Shown here: positions 23,829 through 35,129 of the stretch, one piece after another | How the letters are laid out: every line of letters starts with the position of its first letter | Numbering within the stretch: the first letter of the stretch is position 1 | From: Symbiodinium natans | Lineage: Eukaryota > Sar > Dinophyceae > Suessiales > Symbiodiniaceae | DNA length: 64,000 nt | Assembly: GCA_905221605.1 (NCBI GenBank) | Contig: CAJNDS010000646.1 | Span: forward strand, 139,001-203,000 | Direction: 5' to 3' | The notes under the pieces: model-generated | Seen by the model: only the letters and a program-made list of their open reading frames with translations | Databases searched by the model: none | What the model was told of the DNA's origin: nothing | Made by a program: the position numbers and the translations under genes

Positions 23829-24527
23829 TCACGCAGTCTTATAGTCGTCTGAGGCCTCGGCCATCCTTCTTGGCGCTGCTTGCGGGGCGGCCGAGTACAT
23901 GTATGGGGCCGGGGGCGCAGCCATCTGCCGCTGTGGGTACGTGTCGTAGTTCGGGTACGCAGGTTGTGTAACAGGTGCTGGTCCAACGGTCTGGAATCCC
24001 TGGAACGGTGAGGTCATTGCAGCCGAGGATGTCATGGGGGCCTGTGCTTGAAGTGCGAAAGGGGCCGGAGAGTAGCTGACCGGTGCTGGTGCAACATATT
24101 GGGAGATGTCCATGCCGGCGGGGATTTCCATAACCATATATACCAGCACAGGATACATGGGCGGCGCTGCTGATGCTCCATCAACAGGCATGAGAGCCGG
24201 GATTGCGCAGACAGGGGGCATGAGAGACGCGGTCGGCCCTGCTGGGGAAGCATAGGTCATGGGCTGCACAGGGACCGCGCGTACTGGAAATGCCGGCAGT
24301 TGGGCAGGAGGCATAGTCATAGTCACAGGGGGCAGATAGGCAGGCGCGCAGGGAACTGGCTGCGGTGGGGCTGGCTGTGGCGGGTATTGATGGTATTGCA
24401 GTGACGATCCCCACACTGGCGCCGCGGTGATGGCTGCTGCAGGAGCTGTGTTCGCGTAGGTGAGCGTTCTCGCAGAAGGCACCTGACCCACCCCAAAATG
24501 GTTCTCCCCTGGCTTTGTAGGGTTCAC
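23829..24527 (-). CDS. Proline/alanine/tyrosine-rich protein, unrecognised
   Basis: A single 232-codon minus-strand frame with no internal stop. Composition is dominated by Pro, Ala, Gln, Tyr and Met, without nucleotide-level tandem repetition, which argues for a real protein rather than a satellite. Motif-like pieces are APAPVSYSPAPFALQAQAP and the acidic end ASDDYKTA. No folded domain, signal peptide or membrane segment is seen; it resembles disordered low-complexity tails of RNA-binding proteins, but that is only an analogy. A splice site may lie near 24480, so the true N-terminus is uncertain. It has the same strand as the channel and ABCF genes. Confidence 0.5.
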   Translation of the reverse strand: MNPTKPGENHFGVGQVPSARTLTYANTAPAAAITAAPVWGSSLQYHQYPPQPAPPQPVPCAPAYLPPVTMTMPPAQLPAFPVRAVPVQPMTYASPAGPTASLMPPVCAIPALMPVDGASAAPPMYPVLVYMVMEIPAGMDISQYVAPAPVSYSPAPFALQAQAPMTSSAAMTSPFQGFQTVGPAPVTQPAYPNYDTYPQRQMAAPPAPYMYSAAPQAAPRRMAEASDDYKTA

Positions 24528-24529
24528 GG

Positions 24530-27200
24530 TTCATTCAGGTCTCCTTCGTTTTGCATTCAGGATTCAGGACTGAGCCATTTACAGGTAGATAGGCTATAAG
24601 GTCGGCAATCTCCTATAAACCTTCTACACCACTCCTACAAAGTACAAGGCATCTCATGGGAGTCCTTATGGGAGTACTAAGGAAACTAGACCCGCCCAAT
24701 GACTACCCACCTGTGATCTGGGGGCTCGTTTTGGTTGTCTGCTAGCTGAGATGAGTTCTCGGTTGAGAGGCGCACTGGGGTCCTGATTACAACACCCAAG
24801 GCCTAAACCAACACACCCAAAGCTTATCAGGTTTTATGGGCTCCGCCCCCTCAACCCTAAACCTCAAACTCGTCCTAATTACACGCCTAGCCCTGCATAC
24901 CCAAATTTTGGGCTCGACACCACCCCTCCAAGCTCCGAAATCCCAAAAGCCACAAAACATCCTCATCCCCCTAATCCGCCCCAGTCCCTATAAACCTCTA
25001 CTTGAACCCAGGGTTTGGGGTTTAGGGCTATGCCACAAAACCCTCAAAGCCCTAAAACAGCACGCTACTTAAACCTTGCTTACAGGATGACACCCCTATA
25101 GCCTATACCTGAACCTCCAAGGGGACCTCCGGAAGTCCTAACCGCCTTAACCCTGTGCCCAGCACTGTGGGCACTCCCCAAAACCCCATCAACAGACAGC
25201 TTCTGCCTCACCAGCACTCCATGCCAACAGCTCCTGAATTCCTAAACGCTCGAGTCACTCGGAACAGCACGGAACATCAAGTCCTGAACTCCCAACCCCG
25301 AACCCACCCTCCCGATTAAGGCAACCCTGTGCAGGGCGGGCACGTGCTACTTTGGCATGGTGGTGCTCTACATCTATGTGCCCCTATGTGCATCTACGTG
25401 CCCCCCGTGCACACGATTGCCACGGCCGAGCGCACTTGGTCTCAAGGCCTTTACCCGTATGAGCCTGCGCCATTTGCGTGACTCCTTGGCAGCTGCGTGT
25501 CTTTGCGCTACAGGCTTCGGGCTTACTCGTTTGGAATCCAGAACACAAGCTCCTTCAAGGATAGAGGCAGGTAGGTTGTTGCCAGTATACATCCGACTTT
25601 AACAAGTCGGCCTTTTTGTGGGCCACAGAAATCCAAGATTGGACCCCAAACACTCCCTGTGTTGATGAGCATCTGACCTCTTCTGAATTATCGCGTGTTT
25701 ATACACAGAAAACAAATAAATAAAAAAACAAATAAATTCATCTACATACATACATGCATACATACATACATACATACGTACGTACATACATAAATACACA
25801 CAGAAAAAAAACATCACATCAGACAACATCGGAAACCCAACCCGGCCAAGGATCTCCGTGGGACAGTCCAATTTGCGGCTATGCAGGATTCTGAGCCATA
25901 ACACGACAGGCTGCCAGCACACCATGCTATCCTTTCTGATGCGACCCCGCCCTGAACCCTAAATCCCACCGATGTCGGCAGGATGTCGAGAAGTAGCCAT
26001 TGCAACAAAGAACCGAGCCCAGCCGATTACAACATCCTCTTGTAGCCTATAGTTGGCACGGCCAATACGGCCTTGCACAGCTGGTCGCATGGGCCGCAAG
26101 TGTTGAATCATCCCTTGTACCTTTACGTAGCCCGGGAAAGACAAATCCTGTCAGCAAAGCCTTAACCACGCACAGTCAGCGAGTACACATAGTACACGCA
26201 GGGGAACTCGACTCATCTTCTTTAAATCTCTCAGGAATTCACAAGGCATTCTGGCTCACAAAATTAACATCGGTAGTCTGCTGCCGGCCTAACTCCGTGC
26301 TTCGTGAACACAAGCACTTCGCACAACACACACACACACACACAGAGCGCAAACTCCCTAAGCCCGGCTGCAGCAGCGCACACACTGCGCACCAACACTA
26401 GCCATAAAGCCTTCGACGTATGGTTTAGCGCATGGGGGGTTCAGGGTTTAACTTCTTTCTTGGTGCGTGGGGTCCATTGATAAAGAGGCCCCATGAAACC
26501 CTAAACCCTATAAACCCTAAACCACAGATGAGGGTACCCGACTTTAGAACAACCCCTGCGCGGATCTTTGAGAAAGTCGGGCGAGGCTCAAGGTTCGAGC
26601 CTCCCCTCAAGGTGGGCTTTGGGTTTAGGGTTTAGGCTTGAGGATTTAGGGTTTAGGGCATGTGTAGTTTCTTGTGGGCGAAAGGGGTCTTCCATAGCCC
26701 CCTTTTGACCCTTGACCTGGCTGTTGGTTCGTGGGGAATGGGGGAATAAGATGCCATATATCCACCTGTGTGTACCCTTTTAAGGGATTATATATGGCAT
26801 CTTATTCCCCCACTCCCCACGAACCCACAGCAAGTGACCCCAAAAGTGCCGTACTGTCCCAAAGTCTTACAGGCTTCACTCCGAGGGCGCCTCGGCTACG
26901 GAACCGGGTTTCGTCTAGTTTTGGTGTAGGGCTTAGGGTTTAGGGTTTAGGATTTGTAGGGTCTAAAGAGCTTTCTAGGGTGCAGAGGGTTTGGGGGCTT
27001 AGGGGCTTTAGGGGGTTTAGGGCTTCCTGGGGCACTCCCATTCTTGTGGAGTGGTCTTCTGCCGAGCTTTTCTTAGACATGGAACCTCAGCTACCATGCA
27101 GTGCAACCTGTGCAACTGTTGCGAAGCGTATTATTGTGGGCTTGCTACTGGGCTTCCCCAGTACCAACTGCCCCAATCCTCTCAAAAAGAGACCTACAGC
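24530..27200. other. Intergenic with telomere-like tracts and microsatellite
   Basis: No gene recognised. Contents: scattered CCCTAAA words, a (CATA)n microsatellite at 25739-25796, a short (AC)n at 26327-26343 and TTTAGGG islands at 26495-26525, 26622-26662 and 26934-26955. Confidence 0.5.
26720..26831. mobile_element. Foldback/MITE-like hairpin element
   Basis: Two 42-44-bp arms, inverted with only about two mismatches (left arm from 26720, right arm ending about 26831), around a 28-base loop. The arm core is GGGGGAATAAGATGCCATAT. A related half copy sits at 15183-15250, so it is a dispersed family rather than a unique palindrome. Confidence 0.8.
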
Positions 27201-27215
27201 ACTTATGGTAGCACT

Positions 27216-27262
27216 CCGCAAACCCGAAAACCGCAAACCCGAAAACCGCAAACCCGAAACTA
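27216..27262. repeat. 14-bp tandem repeat CCGCAAACCCGAAAA
   Basis: Three short copies. The long minus-strand frame over 27145-27759 reads through this and has no recognisable protein features, so I do not call it. Confidence 0.6.
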
Positions 27263-28627
27263 AACCCAGGTTTCCCTAAATCAACTTCGACGCCTCCCGC
27301 GGCCTGCGCAGCTGCATCGGGGTCTCTCGTGGCCGCTTGGACCCCCCAAACGAGCCACAATGGCCTATATACCTTTCTTTTGGGGGCTCGGGGCTTAGGG
27401 ATACCCAAGCCTACCCATAATAGTAGTGGGGGGTATAGGTCTACTGAAGCTCGTGACATGGTGTCCAAGGCGCAGCTTTTAGCATAGCTGAATACAGACC
27501 TTGCAGCACCATGCAAATCACCGCTTAAGCTACGTACATGTTGAGCTGAGAAATGGGTCGCGAGCGCATGCGGAAGTTCAGGAGCATGGAACCTGGTCCC
27601 GGATTGGCCAACACACCGCTCGAAACACCTTGAAACCCCCAAAAAGTCCAGGACCGCTGAAACCTGGCTGAACCTAGGGTAACCTAGACTGCCTAGCAAC
27701 AGCAACATGCGAGCAAGTGCAAGGTACCATATGGCAAATGCGTTCCACACCATGCACATGCCACGCTACAGTGTACGAGGGTGTTGGGCATGGTTGAAGG
27801 GCTCTGCATTCTTGGGACTATTTCTCGGGTATGAGGGGTTCGGACATCTGAAGTTTGTGCAGAAAGCCATGACTGGTTCGACGCAACAGGGCGCTCTCTG
27901 CACAAGTAGAGTGAACACGGAAACAAGCAGTAGCAGCATAAGCAGTAGTGAATTTACTAGTGCTGGTACTACACCTTTCCAACCTCCAGTCCACATGCAT
28001 TGAAACCTCACCAAGACAATCTAAGGTGATTTTCTTTACTTTGAAAAAAATACCCAAACTACAAGATCCATCATCTTCGTATTGTTTCAAACCTTTCGAG
28101 ACTGCGCCTGCACATGTGAGTACGAACACTATCAGTAGCATACTGCAAGTAGTGGTAGAACGAGGATATCGTTCTGGAGAAGTTTGCCCGCAAACAGGTT
28201 GATGCTCAGGGCGATCCCTGCGAATGCGTTGGTTCCAGTGATCACTCCTTCACCAACGAAAGCCACCCACGTACCGCGAATACGTGAGGATCCCAAGGTT
28301 AGCTATGCCCTGGGGGTGGTTGTGCAGAAGATAGGTACCCAACGGGTTTCCCTTGAGTGGCAACACCTCTCTAACTCACAACTCGTCACCCAGGGGGGTT
28401 TCCCCTTGAGTGGTAGCAAGTGACAGGTAACTCAGTGCAACAGCTAGGGGCCTATACAAACAGGGTAAAAAGGACTCTTCTCTCTTTTGTTCCGTTACTC
28501 GAAAGAGCTCTCTCGAGCAGAGCCGGCTGCGGCGGCTCGCTCGCTCCAAACTGTTCATTCACAAGCAAACGTCTGTACATGCATGCCTTGCCATCATGAG
28601 TCCTGCAACATGCATCAAACAAGACAG

Positions 28628-28765
28628 TCATAAATAACTCCTTCGTTCCACCATCTGATATCTCGGGTCTCGACGTCGTCGTTCAGGAGAGATATTCCGC
28701 ATCATCATCACGATACATCTCCAGCACCAGATCCATATTCCAATAACACCTCCTCGTTGAAGTCG

Positions 28766-28796
<31 letters not shown>

Positions 28797-29297
28797 GCGA
28801 TAAACCCAGGCAAAACCCGAAAACATGTTGTGGCATCCTTGCATGCTTCTCCCAGGTCGACCGCTATGCCAATCCTTCTTCCACGATACGCCGCCTTTCT
28901 CAACTTGTCGGTCAGCCACTCCGGTGTCTGATTGGACTTGTAGTTGATCATTCCACCTGATTTGTGGCGCTAGGTTCGGCCGGATGCTTTGTCCAGTGTG
29001 GCAGTAGCGCGATATCGTGCGTGCTAAACTTTGTCACCATCGTCTCTACGCCAGACGTTCAGCACGACATTCACATCCACCTTCTGGAACTATTGCACCC
29101 TTCTCCGCGCATGGCCCCCAATAGTCATCCGTCATAACCATGTAGGCTGTCTCCGGGATGTCCGCCGTATCCACCTTCACCCACATCTGTGAAAAGCAGA
29201 GTCGCAAGCACTCGCTTTCTTTTTCCTTGAGCCAAAGCGAGCGCGGTCTCAGCCATTGGGCTCCAAGCTGTGTGAAACACATGAACCACATTCCCAA
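28628..29297 (-). CDS. Possible two-exon host gene fragment, unrecognised
   Basis: Two minus-strand open stretches have protein-like composition: 29297-29046 (core DTADIPETAYMVMTDDYWG, then a Cys-rich end) and 28951-28628 (core QTPEWLTDKLRKAAYRGRR). The second contains an Asp run made by an ATC microsatellite (28764-28797). The orientation matches the other host genes. No domain recognised; whether they belong together is inference. Confidence 0.3.
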
Positions 29298-29472
29298 ACT
29301 GTCACTGCTCAGCTTCTACAAGAACAAAACACAAACGAACGATACGAAACGTGACGAAACGAACGCGCAGTCACTCTCGTCCACAAAACTCACAAGGGCA
29401 GACACTCAAAAGCATAAAACTTCCTACCTGCATGCGCCAGACAGCTACCTGTACATCAGGACAACAAAGAAA

Positions 29473-31200
29473 CATGGATTTTTTTTTTTGGTCGGGAGGC
29501 GAACAAGCGCTGCCTTCGGCGGGTGAAACAGCTGAAGCACTACCTACCCAAAAGCGAGCTACGTATCAGGCCCCATCACCAGAGTCCTGGTTTCGCCTCT
29601 CTGCCATCAGGCAGTCCGGCATCTCACTCTCAAGGTGAACGGTAGCACCAGAGCCGGCTGCAGGAGCAAAATGCTGTCCAGGCTCATAGACTTCCTGCGT
29701 GGCACTGGCTCCTGCCAGGTTCACCAGCTCACGCTGGTTTGCTGAGCTCTTGTGTACCTTACTCTCTTGCATCTCTCGCTTAGATTTTCCGCTCATTACC
29801 AGGCCACACCAGTCCAGTGGGAAGACTGGTAAGATTAAGCTGGCCTGTGAGCACTGAGTGCCGCACCCCCACCTAGCCCTGAGGCCAAGCAGACCGTGCC
29901 CTCTCTACAGTCGCAGGGGCCGACGACTCCCCTCAACAATGCCCCGGGATGAGGCCTCCCATCAACAAGCGCAGGGAACGACGCCCAGCCACATCCCGGC
30001 CTTTCAAGATCAAGTGGGGCATGGCAGCACTCAGCATACAGACGTGGCATACCGCACAACTATTTAATGTCTTTAAAGAATCCCATGAGCCAGGCGCCCT
30101 CAGAGGTTGGGCCATGCCTGGTTGTCAGTGAGCTGCTTGACCGCAATTCACAGTCAGTTAAGAAAGTCAGAGGGGAGTATGCCAAGAATCCCTGCAGCAA
30201 TATTAAGAAGCCGGGATACGCTCCATCCAGGATCGCAAAGGCTCTGCCTTTGGCCTGAGTGTCTACCCTTCCTCTAAATTATTTAAACTGGGCCCCATGT
30301 CAGGCCATGTCTGCATCAGCGCACCGCAGCACAGTGTAACACCAACTGCAGGAATTCCTGTACTCCTCTGTCTCCTCGGAACATGCACACTGTCACAAAA
30401 GGTGCAGGCCTTCAATGTCTCAACCCGGACACAGAAGCCGAGCATCCTCCTTGCCCACTCAAAGGTTCAGCATGTTGCGAACAATCAGTTGGGATTCAAT
30501 GCGGCAGCAAGACGGAATATTCTTTTTGGCAGGCCGTTTATGTGCGAACCCTTTCCAGAATAAGCATCAGCATGCTTGTCCGTCCTCAAGTACTTGTTCT
30601 TCCAGCACACTCTGCCATCCCTGACTGCCATCAGCCGGCAAGTCTCCCGATCCTGCTTTCGCTTAAGTCACATAATTCTAGGGAAGAAGTAAACACCATG
30701 TCTGTCTGCCCTAGCTGGTGACCCCAGCCATTGCCTCAATGTTTTGTTTACACGAGGGACTACTGGTTGCTGTGTTCAGTACCTGGAAGAGACGTGGCCC
30801 ATGCTTTCTCGCTCTTACTAACAGGGACCAAACATCCATGCCGGTTCCAGCGCTGGACATTCATTCTTTAACTCCACCCACACCAGCGGCTTTAAAACAC
30901 CAAGAAGGGCTCCTTGGTTGGATTGTCCCATCGCAGTGGGCAGCCAGTCTTATTCCATGCCCAATGCCGATTCTGTCAGGTCCCTGAGAGTCTCCCTGCT
31001 ACTTCCTTGCATGCTGACAGCTGCCAAACACCATGACAGCACTTTGCAGGGTTTCCCGATTCCAAGGGCCATCGATCTAGCCCATTCGGCACTTGTCAGT
31101 AGACCATCAGTGCGATTATAACTGCTGGTAAAGACACCAGCTGTTTACAGGGTCAAGCCGATTTAAACGGGACAAGTAAAACATGGATTTTCTTTTTTTT
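29473..31200. repeat. Large dispersed repeat unit, copy A
   Basis: A T-tract plus GGTCGGGAGGCGAAC head, followed by sequence homologous in the same order to 32284-33690. Shared words include GGAGCAAAATGCT, CCAGGCCACACCAGTCCAGTGG, GGGACCAAACATCCATGCC and CAGCGCTGGACATTC. Diverged by substitutions and indels; non-coding. Confidence 0.7.
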
Positions 31201-31225
31201 GGTCGGGAGGCGAACTAAGCACTGG
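31181..31225 (-). repeat. GGTCGGGAGGCGAAC box, short copy
   Basis: Third occurrence of the conserved CATGGATTTTCTTTTTTTTGG + GGTCGGGAGGCGAAC box, here without the longer downstream homology. Read on the minus strand the box is GTTCGCCTCCCGACC followed by an A tail. Confidence 0.6.
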
Positions 31226-32283
31226 GTCTTAATCAAGCGCAGCCAAGGCAGGCCGCCTTGGCCGGAATGAGAAGCGGAGGCCGGGCTCAGCCTGCAGATC
31301 TTCCCATTTGCGAAATTGTAATTCGTGCCGGGACATCGCACATGCATACAAACCTGTCCCTCAGCCGCAAAACACACTTGGCACCGGCAAACAGTCCAAG
31401 GCCTGCAACAAATGCGACTCGCCACGCAAGAAAAATGCAGGTTCGAACAGTCAGCAACAAGACACCTGCCTACTGCCCAGGAGGAGGGCAGGGGAGTGCC
31501 ATCTGGCTACTACACTGGCCAGAAGCTTTCTCACTGTGTGGCCTTGGTGTCATGTAAGCACAACCAGCCGGATCTAAGCACAGCCCAAGCTTAGCCACCT
31601 CTGGGCTTGTAGCTCGTCTGCAGTACCCAGTGAAGGGTAAGGTGGCTGCTGCTTTCGCATACTCGCACATACTAACAGGACCAAGCGCTCTTGCCGGACA
31701 CTTCCCCACCCCTCACCGTACTGAGCAAACAAAGACACAGTCACCACACTCGGCTCAGGCGAGCAAATCCAAACCATCCTAAACCCCACCCTACCTGGCT
31801 GCCGATGCTCACCTCTACAAGGAACATGTATACCTGGTGCCCACCAGACATATCGCTTGAACGCACACCAGACAACGAAGCAACTCGGCTGGTTCTCCAG
31901 GACAAGCAAACAAACTTGCAGCCTCTGCCCATGGCACCCACAACATGCAATCGATGCAAGCCAAGACTGCAGTTAAGGCACCATCAAGAGCAGTTAGTCG
32001 CCCCGGGCTCTTGCGGCGTGGCTACAGACGCCCACACTCACCTATCTCGTCTGGTCCACCGGGCTTTGTCCTGGATGCCTCAGTGGTTGCACCCTCCCTA
32101 GGAAGGACCTCCTGGGGGAAGGGCGTGGTCACACCAAGGTACCCTTGGTTGGCCTTGCAATGGCAGTAGCTATGGCTCAGAACTACACCTGAGTAAAGCA
32201 GGAGCCTCAGTCCCACACAAGGTTGACACCCCAAATCCTGTTCTCCAAACTACCGCTCTCTACCGAAGGCACCCCACCGGGGT

Positions 32284-33690
32284 TGAGCTTTCTTTTTTTG
32301 GTCGGGAGGCGAACGAGCGCTGCCTTCGGCGGTGAAACGGTGAAGTACTACTACCTAAAGAGAACTACCTATCAGGCCCCACCACCAGAGCCCTGGTTTC
32401 GCCTCTCTGCCGACAGGTAGTACAGAGCCAGCTGTAGGAGCAAAATGCTCAACTATCCAGGCTCGTATTCATCCTGCATGGCATTGGCTCCTGCCAGGTT
32501 TGCCAGCTCACCCTGATCTGTGAGCCTTTGGCTTCTTACTCTCTTGCATCTGACGCGTAGAGCAATTCAACCTGGCATCACCAGAGCGGACCCTGCCCTG
32601 CAGGATATTTGCTTCTTTGCTCTTTCCCAGGCCACACCAGTCCAGTGGGTTGACTGGTAGGATTAAGCATTGAGTCCCTCACCCCCACCTCTCCCTGAGG
32701 CCAAGCTTGGAGAGAAGTGGCCCCTGCTTTCTCGCTCTAACTAACGGGGACCAAACATCCATGCCGAATCCAGCGCTGGACATTCTTTTAACTCCCCTGG
32801 TCCAGCAATGACTCTAGCAAATCTGACTCTGTAGTCCTGGTGGTTCCCGTCTCCTTGTCCAGAGGGTTGAAATCCCATACATCTGCCATAAGCCATGACA
32901 TAACGTTGCGGGATGCCCCGATTCCAAGGGCCATTGTACTAGCCCGTTCAGCACTGACTGTGGGTTCCCTTCTCCTTACCCGGAGAGGGTTGAACTGCGT
33001 GTCAGGTCTTCAGTCCATTGCAGATGTTCCGAAAACCAAGCAGCATTGAGAGGAGGTGAATTGCTGCCGGATTGCAAAAGGGGTCTTTTTGCAGGTTGGT
33101 TCATCTTCACCACACCTCATAGGATGGTTGCCAAACACCAAGGGTTCCTTGGTCGGAGGGACGATCCCTATTGGCAGCCATTTCTATTCGGGCCCTATGC
33201 CGATTCAGTCAGGTCCATGAGAGTCCCTGCTGCTTCCCTGTATACCAACAGCTGCCAAAACCTCGACAGCATGTTGCAGGGCTTCCTTACTCCAAGACCC
33301 ATCGCGCTAGCCCGTTCGGCACTTTGGCAGCACACCATCAGTGCGGTTAGAACTGCTGGTAGAAACACCAGCTTTTCATACGGGCAAGCCAATTTATAGG
33401 GACAAGTAGCGCAGCCTCACTCTCATATCCATCACCAGCTCTCCACCAGGCTAGGCCGTTTCCTGGTCTGGTCACTGGTCTTCCAGGCGAAGGATAGACT
33501 TCCATTCCAGCCTTTGCTCTTGAATCACAGCATGATCCACCCAGCCTTTCAGGAAAATTGGGGCATGGCGGCATTCAGCACACACGACATGGCTAGTTGC
33601 ACAACATTCAGTGTCTTAAAAGAATCCCATGAGCCCGACAAGTAGTCACCCGGCCCCCTTAGAGATGGCCTTCCTGGTTTGAAAACATGG
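32284..33690. repeat. Large dispersed repeat unit, copy B
   Basis: Homologous in order to 29473-31200. A fourth GGTCG.GAGGCGAAC box follows at 33683-33722. No coding capacity in either copy. Confidence 0.7.
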
Positions 33691-33882
33691 ATTTTCTTTT
33701 TTTTGGTCGAGAGGCGAACTAAGCGCTGCCTTCGGCTGTTGGTGAAACTTGCGTAGACTACCTCGTCTTCCTACACTGTACGCTCAGGCATGGTAAGTTG
33801 CACTGTCCAGAGACAGAGCGTTCCACTTGCCGGTACTTGGATTTTCCTCTTGGACTGATTCTGATGAGGCACATGTCTAAGA

Positions 33883-34761
33883 CTAAGACATTCCTCCGCA
33901 GAGCGTTTCTGCAGTCGTCAGCAAAGCTCGTCCAAGTTTGATAGGGTAGAAGCCGGTGTCTTTTAATTCGACCTTTACATGTTCATGCACACCTCTACAC
34001 TCGGTCTTGGGAAAAGCATCACCCCATTCGAGCTTGTTCGAAGCAAAGAACCACTGCTTGAACACCTTGCCAAAGTAACATCGGTGCACAACCTTTCCAA
34101 AAGTCAACCCTAAATCCACTGCCACGTCCTTGTAGAGCTCATCCTTCCACAAGTCGTTGTCATAGGGCCACTCTTGCGTCAACAGCAGCTTCTCTGCTCC
34201 GGCAACTGGCTTCAACAATCCACGAATCAACTTCCAGTGCTCAGCATGCGCTGCCACTTTCGCTTCCCACTTCCCTTCATCATAGCGGGACCAACCTCGG
34301 TAGCGCCACCTGCAACCTGTGGCGCAGGGCGTCGAGATGTGGCAGTAAATCTTTGTCTGCAAACTGCTCTGTAGCACTGAAAAGATTTCCGACAAGAACT
34401 GCTGAGTGGACTTCGCACAGAAATCCATTTGTTCTGTCACACCGACATACGCAATGTTCTTTTCTTCACAAGCACGCTGCAAGCTGCTTTCAGATCGACA
34501 AAACAACTCAACAACCAAGAACGGAAACCTTGTTGCTGGCAATGTCAGCACACAGATCACTGGCACCCAAGAGCCAGCCATCCCTGCTTCATCACTTTCC
34601 AGCAGATCGACTTCGAACTCTTCTAGCACCTCGTGGAACGGCACTAAACCAGTGATCTCATACAGGTTTTCGAGTTGACTGGACTCCGTCATGCTTTTGG
34701 TAAGTCTATCCGCTGCGTTGTATTCTCCAAGCACAAATTCCAGCCGAACCCTCTGGACCAT
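33883..34761 (-). pseudogene. Ty1/copia pol 3' end fused to a methyltransferase-like domain
   Basis: A 292-codon open frame. Residues 9-24 (FVLGEYNAADRLTKSM) are the end of a copia RNase H domain, so the rest is a C-terminal addition to a copia polyprotein. That addition reads like an AdoMet-dependent C5-methyltransferase: motif I-like VELFCRS at 84-90, motif IV-like STPC at 143-146, EWPYDNDLW at 197-205, CYFGKVFK at 228-235 and CRGVHEH at 255-261. The last four positions correspond to motifs in the Pol protein of the YR element at 57-61 kb. Upstream reverse transcriptase and gag were not found; the fragment abuts a CG-rich satellite at 34796. Whether the domain is catalytic is unknown. Confidence 0.6.
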
Positions 34762-34795
34762 TTGCTGGAGGTAGGCACATCTCAGCGGGGGCAGA

Positions 34796-35125
34796 CAAGG
34801 GGTGGAGCGCTGCTTGCAAGCATATTCTTACAGCTCCGCGCAGCGCATGTCCGCGCGTCCGTCTGCGCCGCGTGTCCGCGTGTCCGCGCGTCCGTGGGTC
34901 CGCGCGTCCGCGGGTCCGCGTGCGCGGGTCCGCGGGTCTGCGGGTCCACTGTCTGCGTGTCCGCGTGTCCGCACGTCCGCGCGTTCGGGTCCGCACGTCC
35001 ACATGTTCGGTCCGCATCCACAAGTCCGCGGTTTGCACGTCCGCGTGTTCGCGCGTCCGCCGCGTGTTCGCGCCCGCGTCCGCGCATGCGTCCGGGTGTC
35101 TGCGCGTCTGCATGTCCGTGTGCGT
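34796..35125. repeat. CpG-rich GTCCGCG satellite
   Basis: Imperfect tandem units of 8-10 bp such as GTCCGCGC and GTCCGCGG over about 330 bp. Arg-rich frames on both strands are artefacts. It lies directly upstream of the copia/methyltransferase fragment. Confidence 0.85.
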
Positions 35126-35129
35126 TCCT

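Noticed and set aside
27145-27759. 204-codon minus-strand frame
   Set aside because: No recognisable domain; it includes a 14-bp tandem repeat and telomere-like words, and its composition is not convincingly protein-like.
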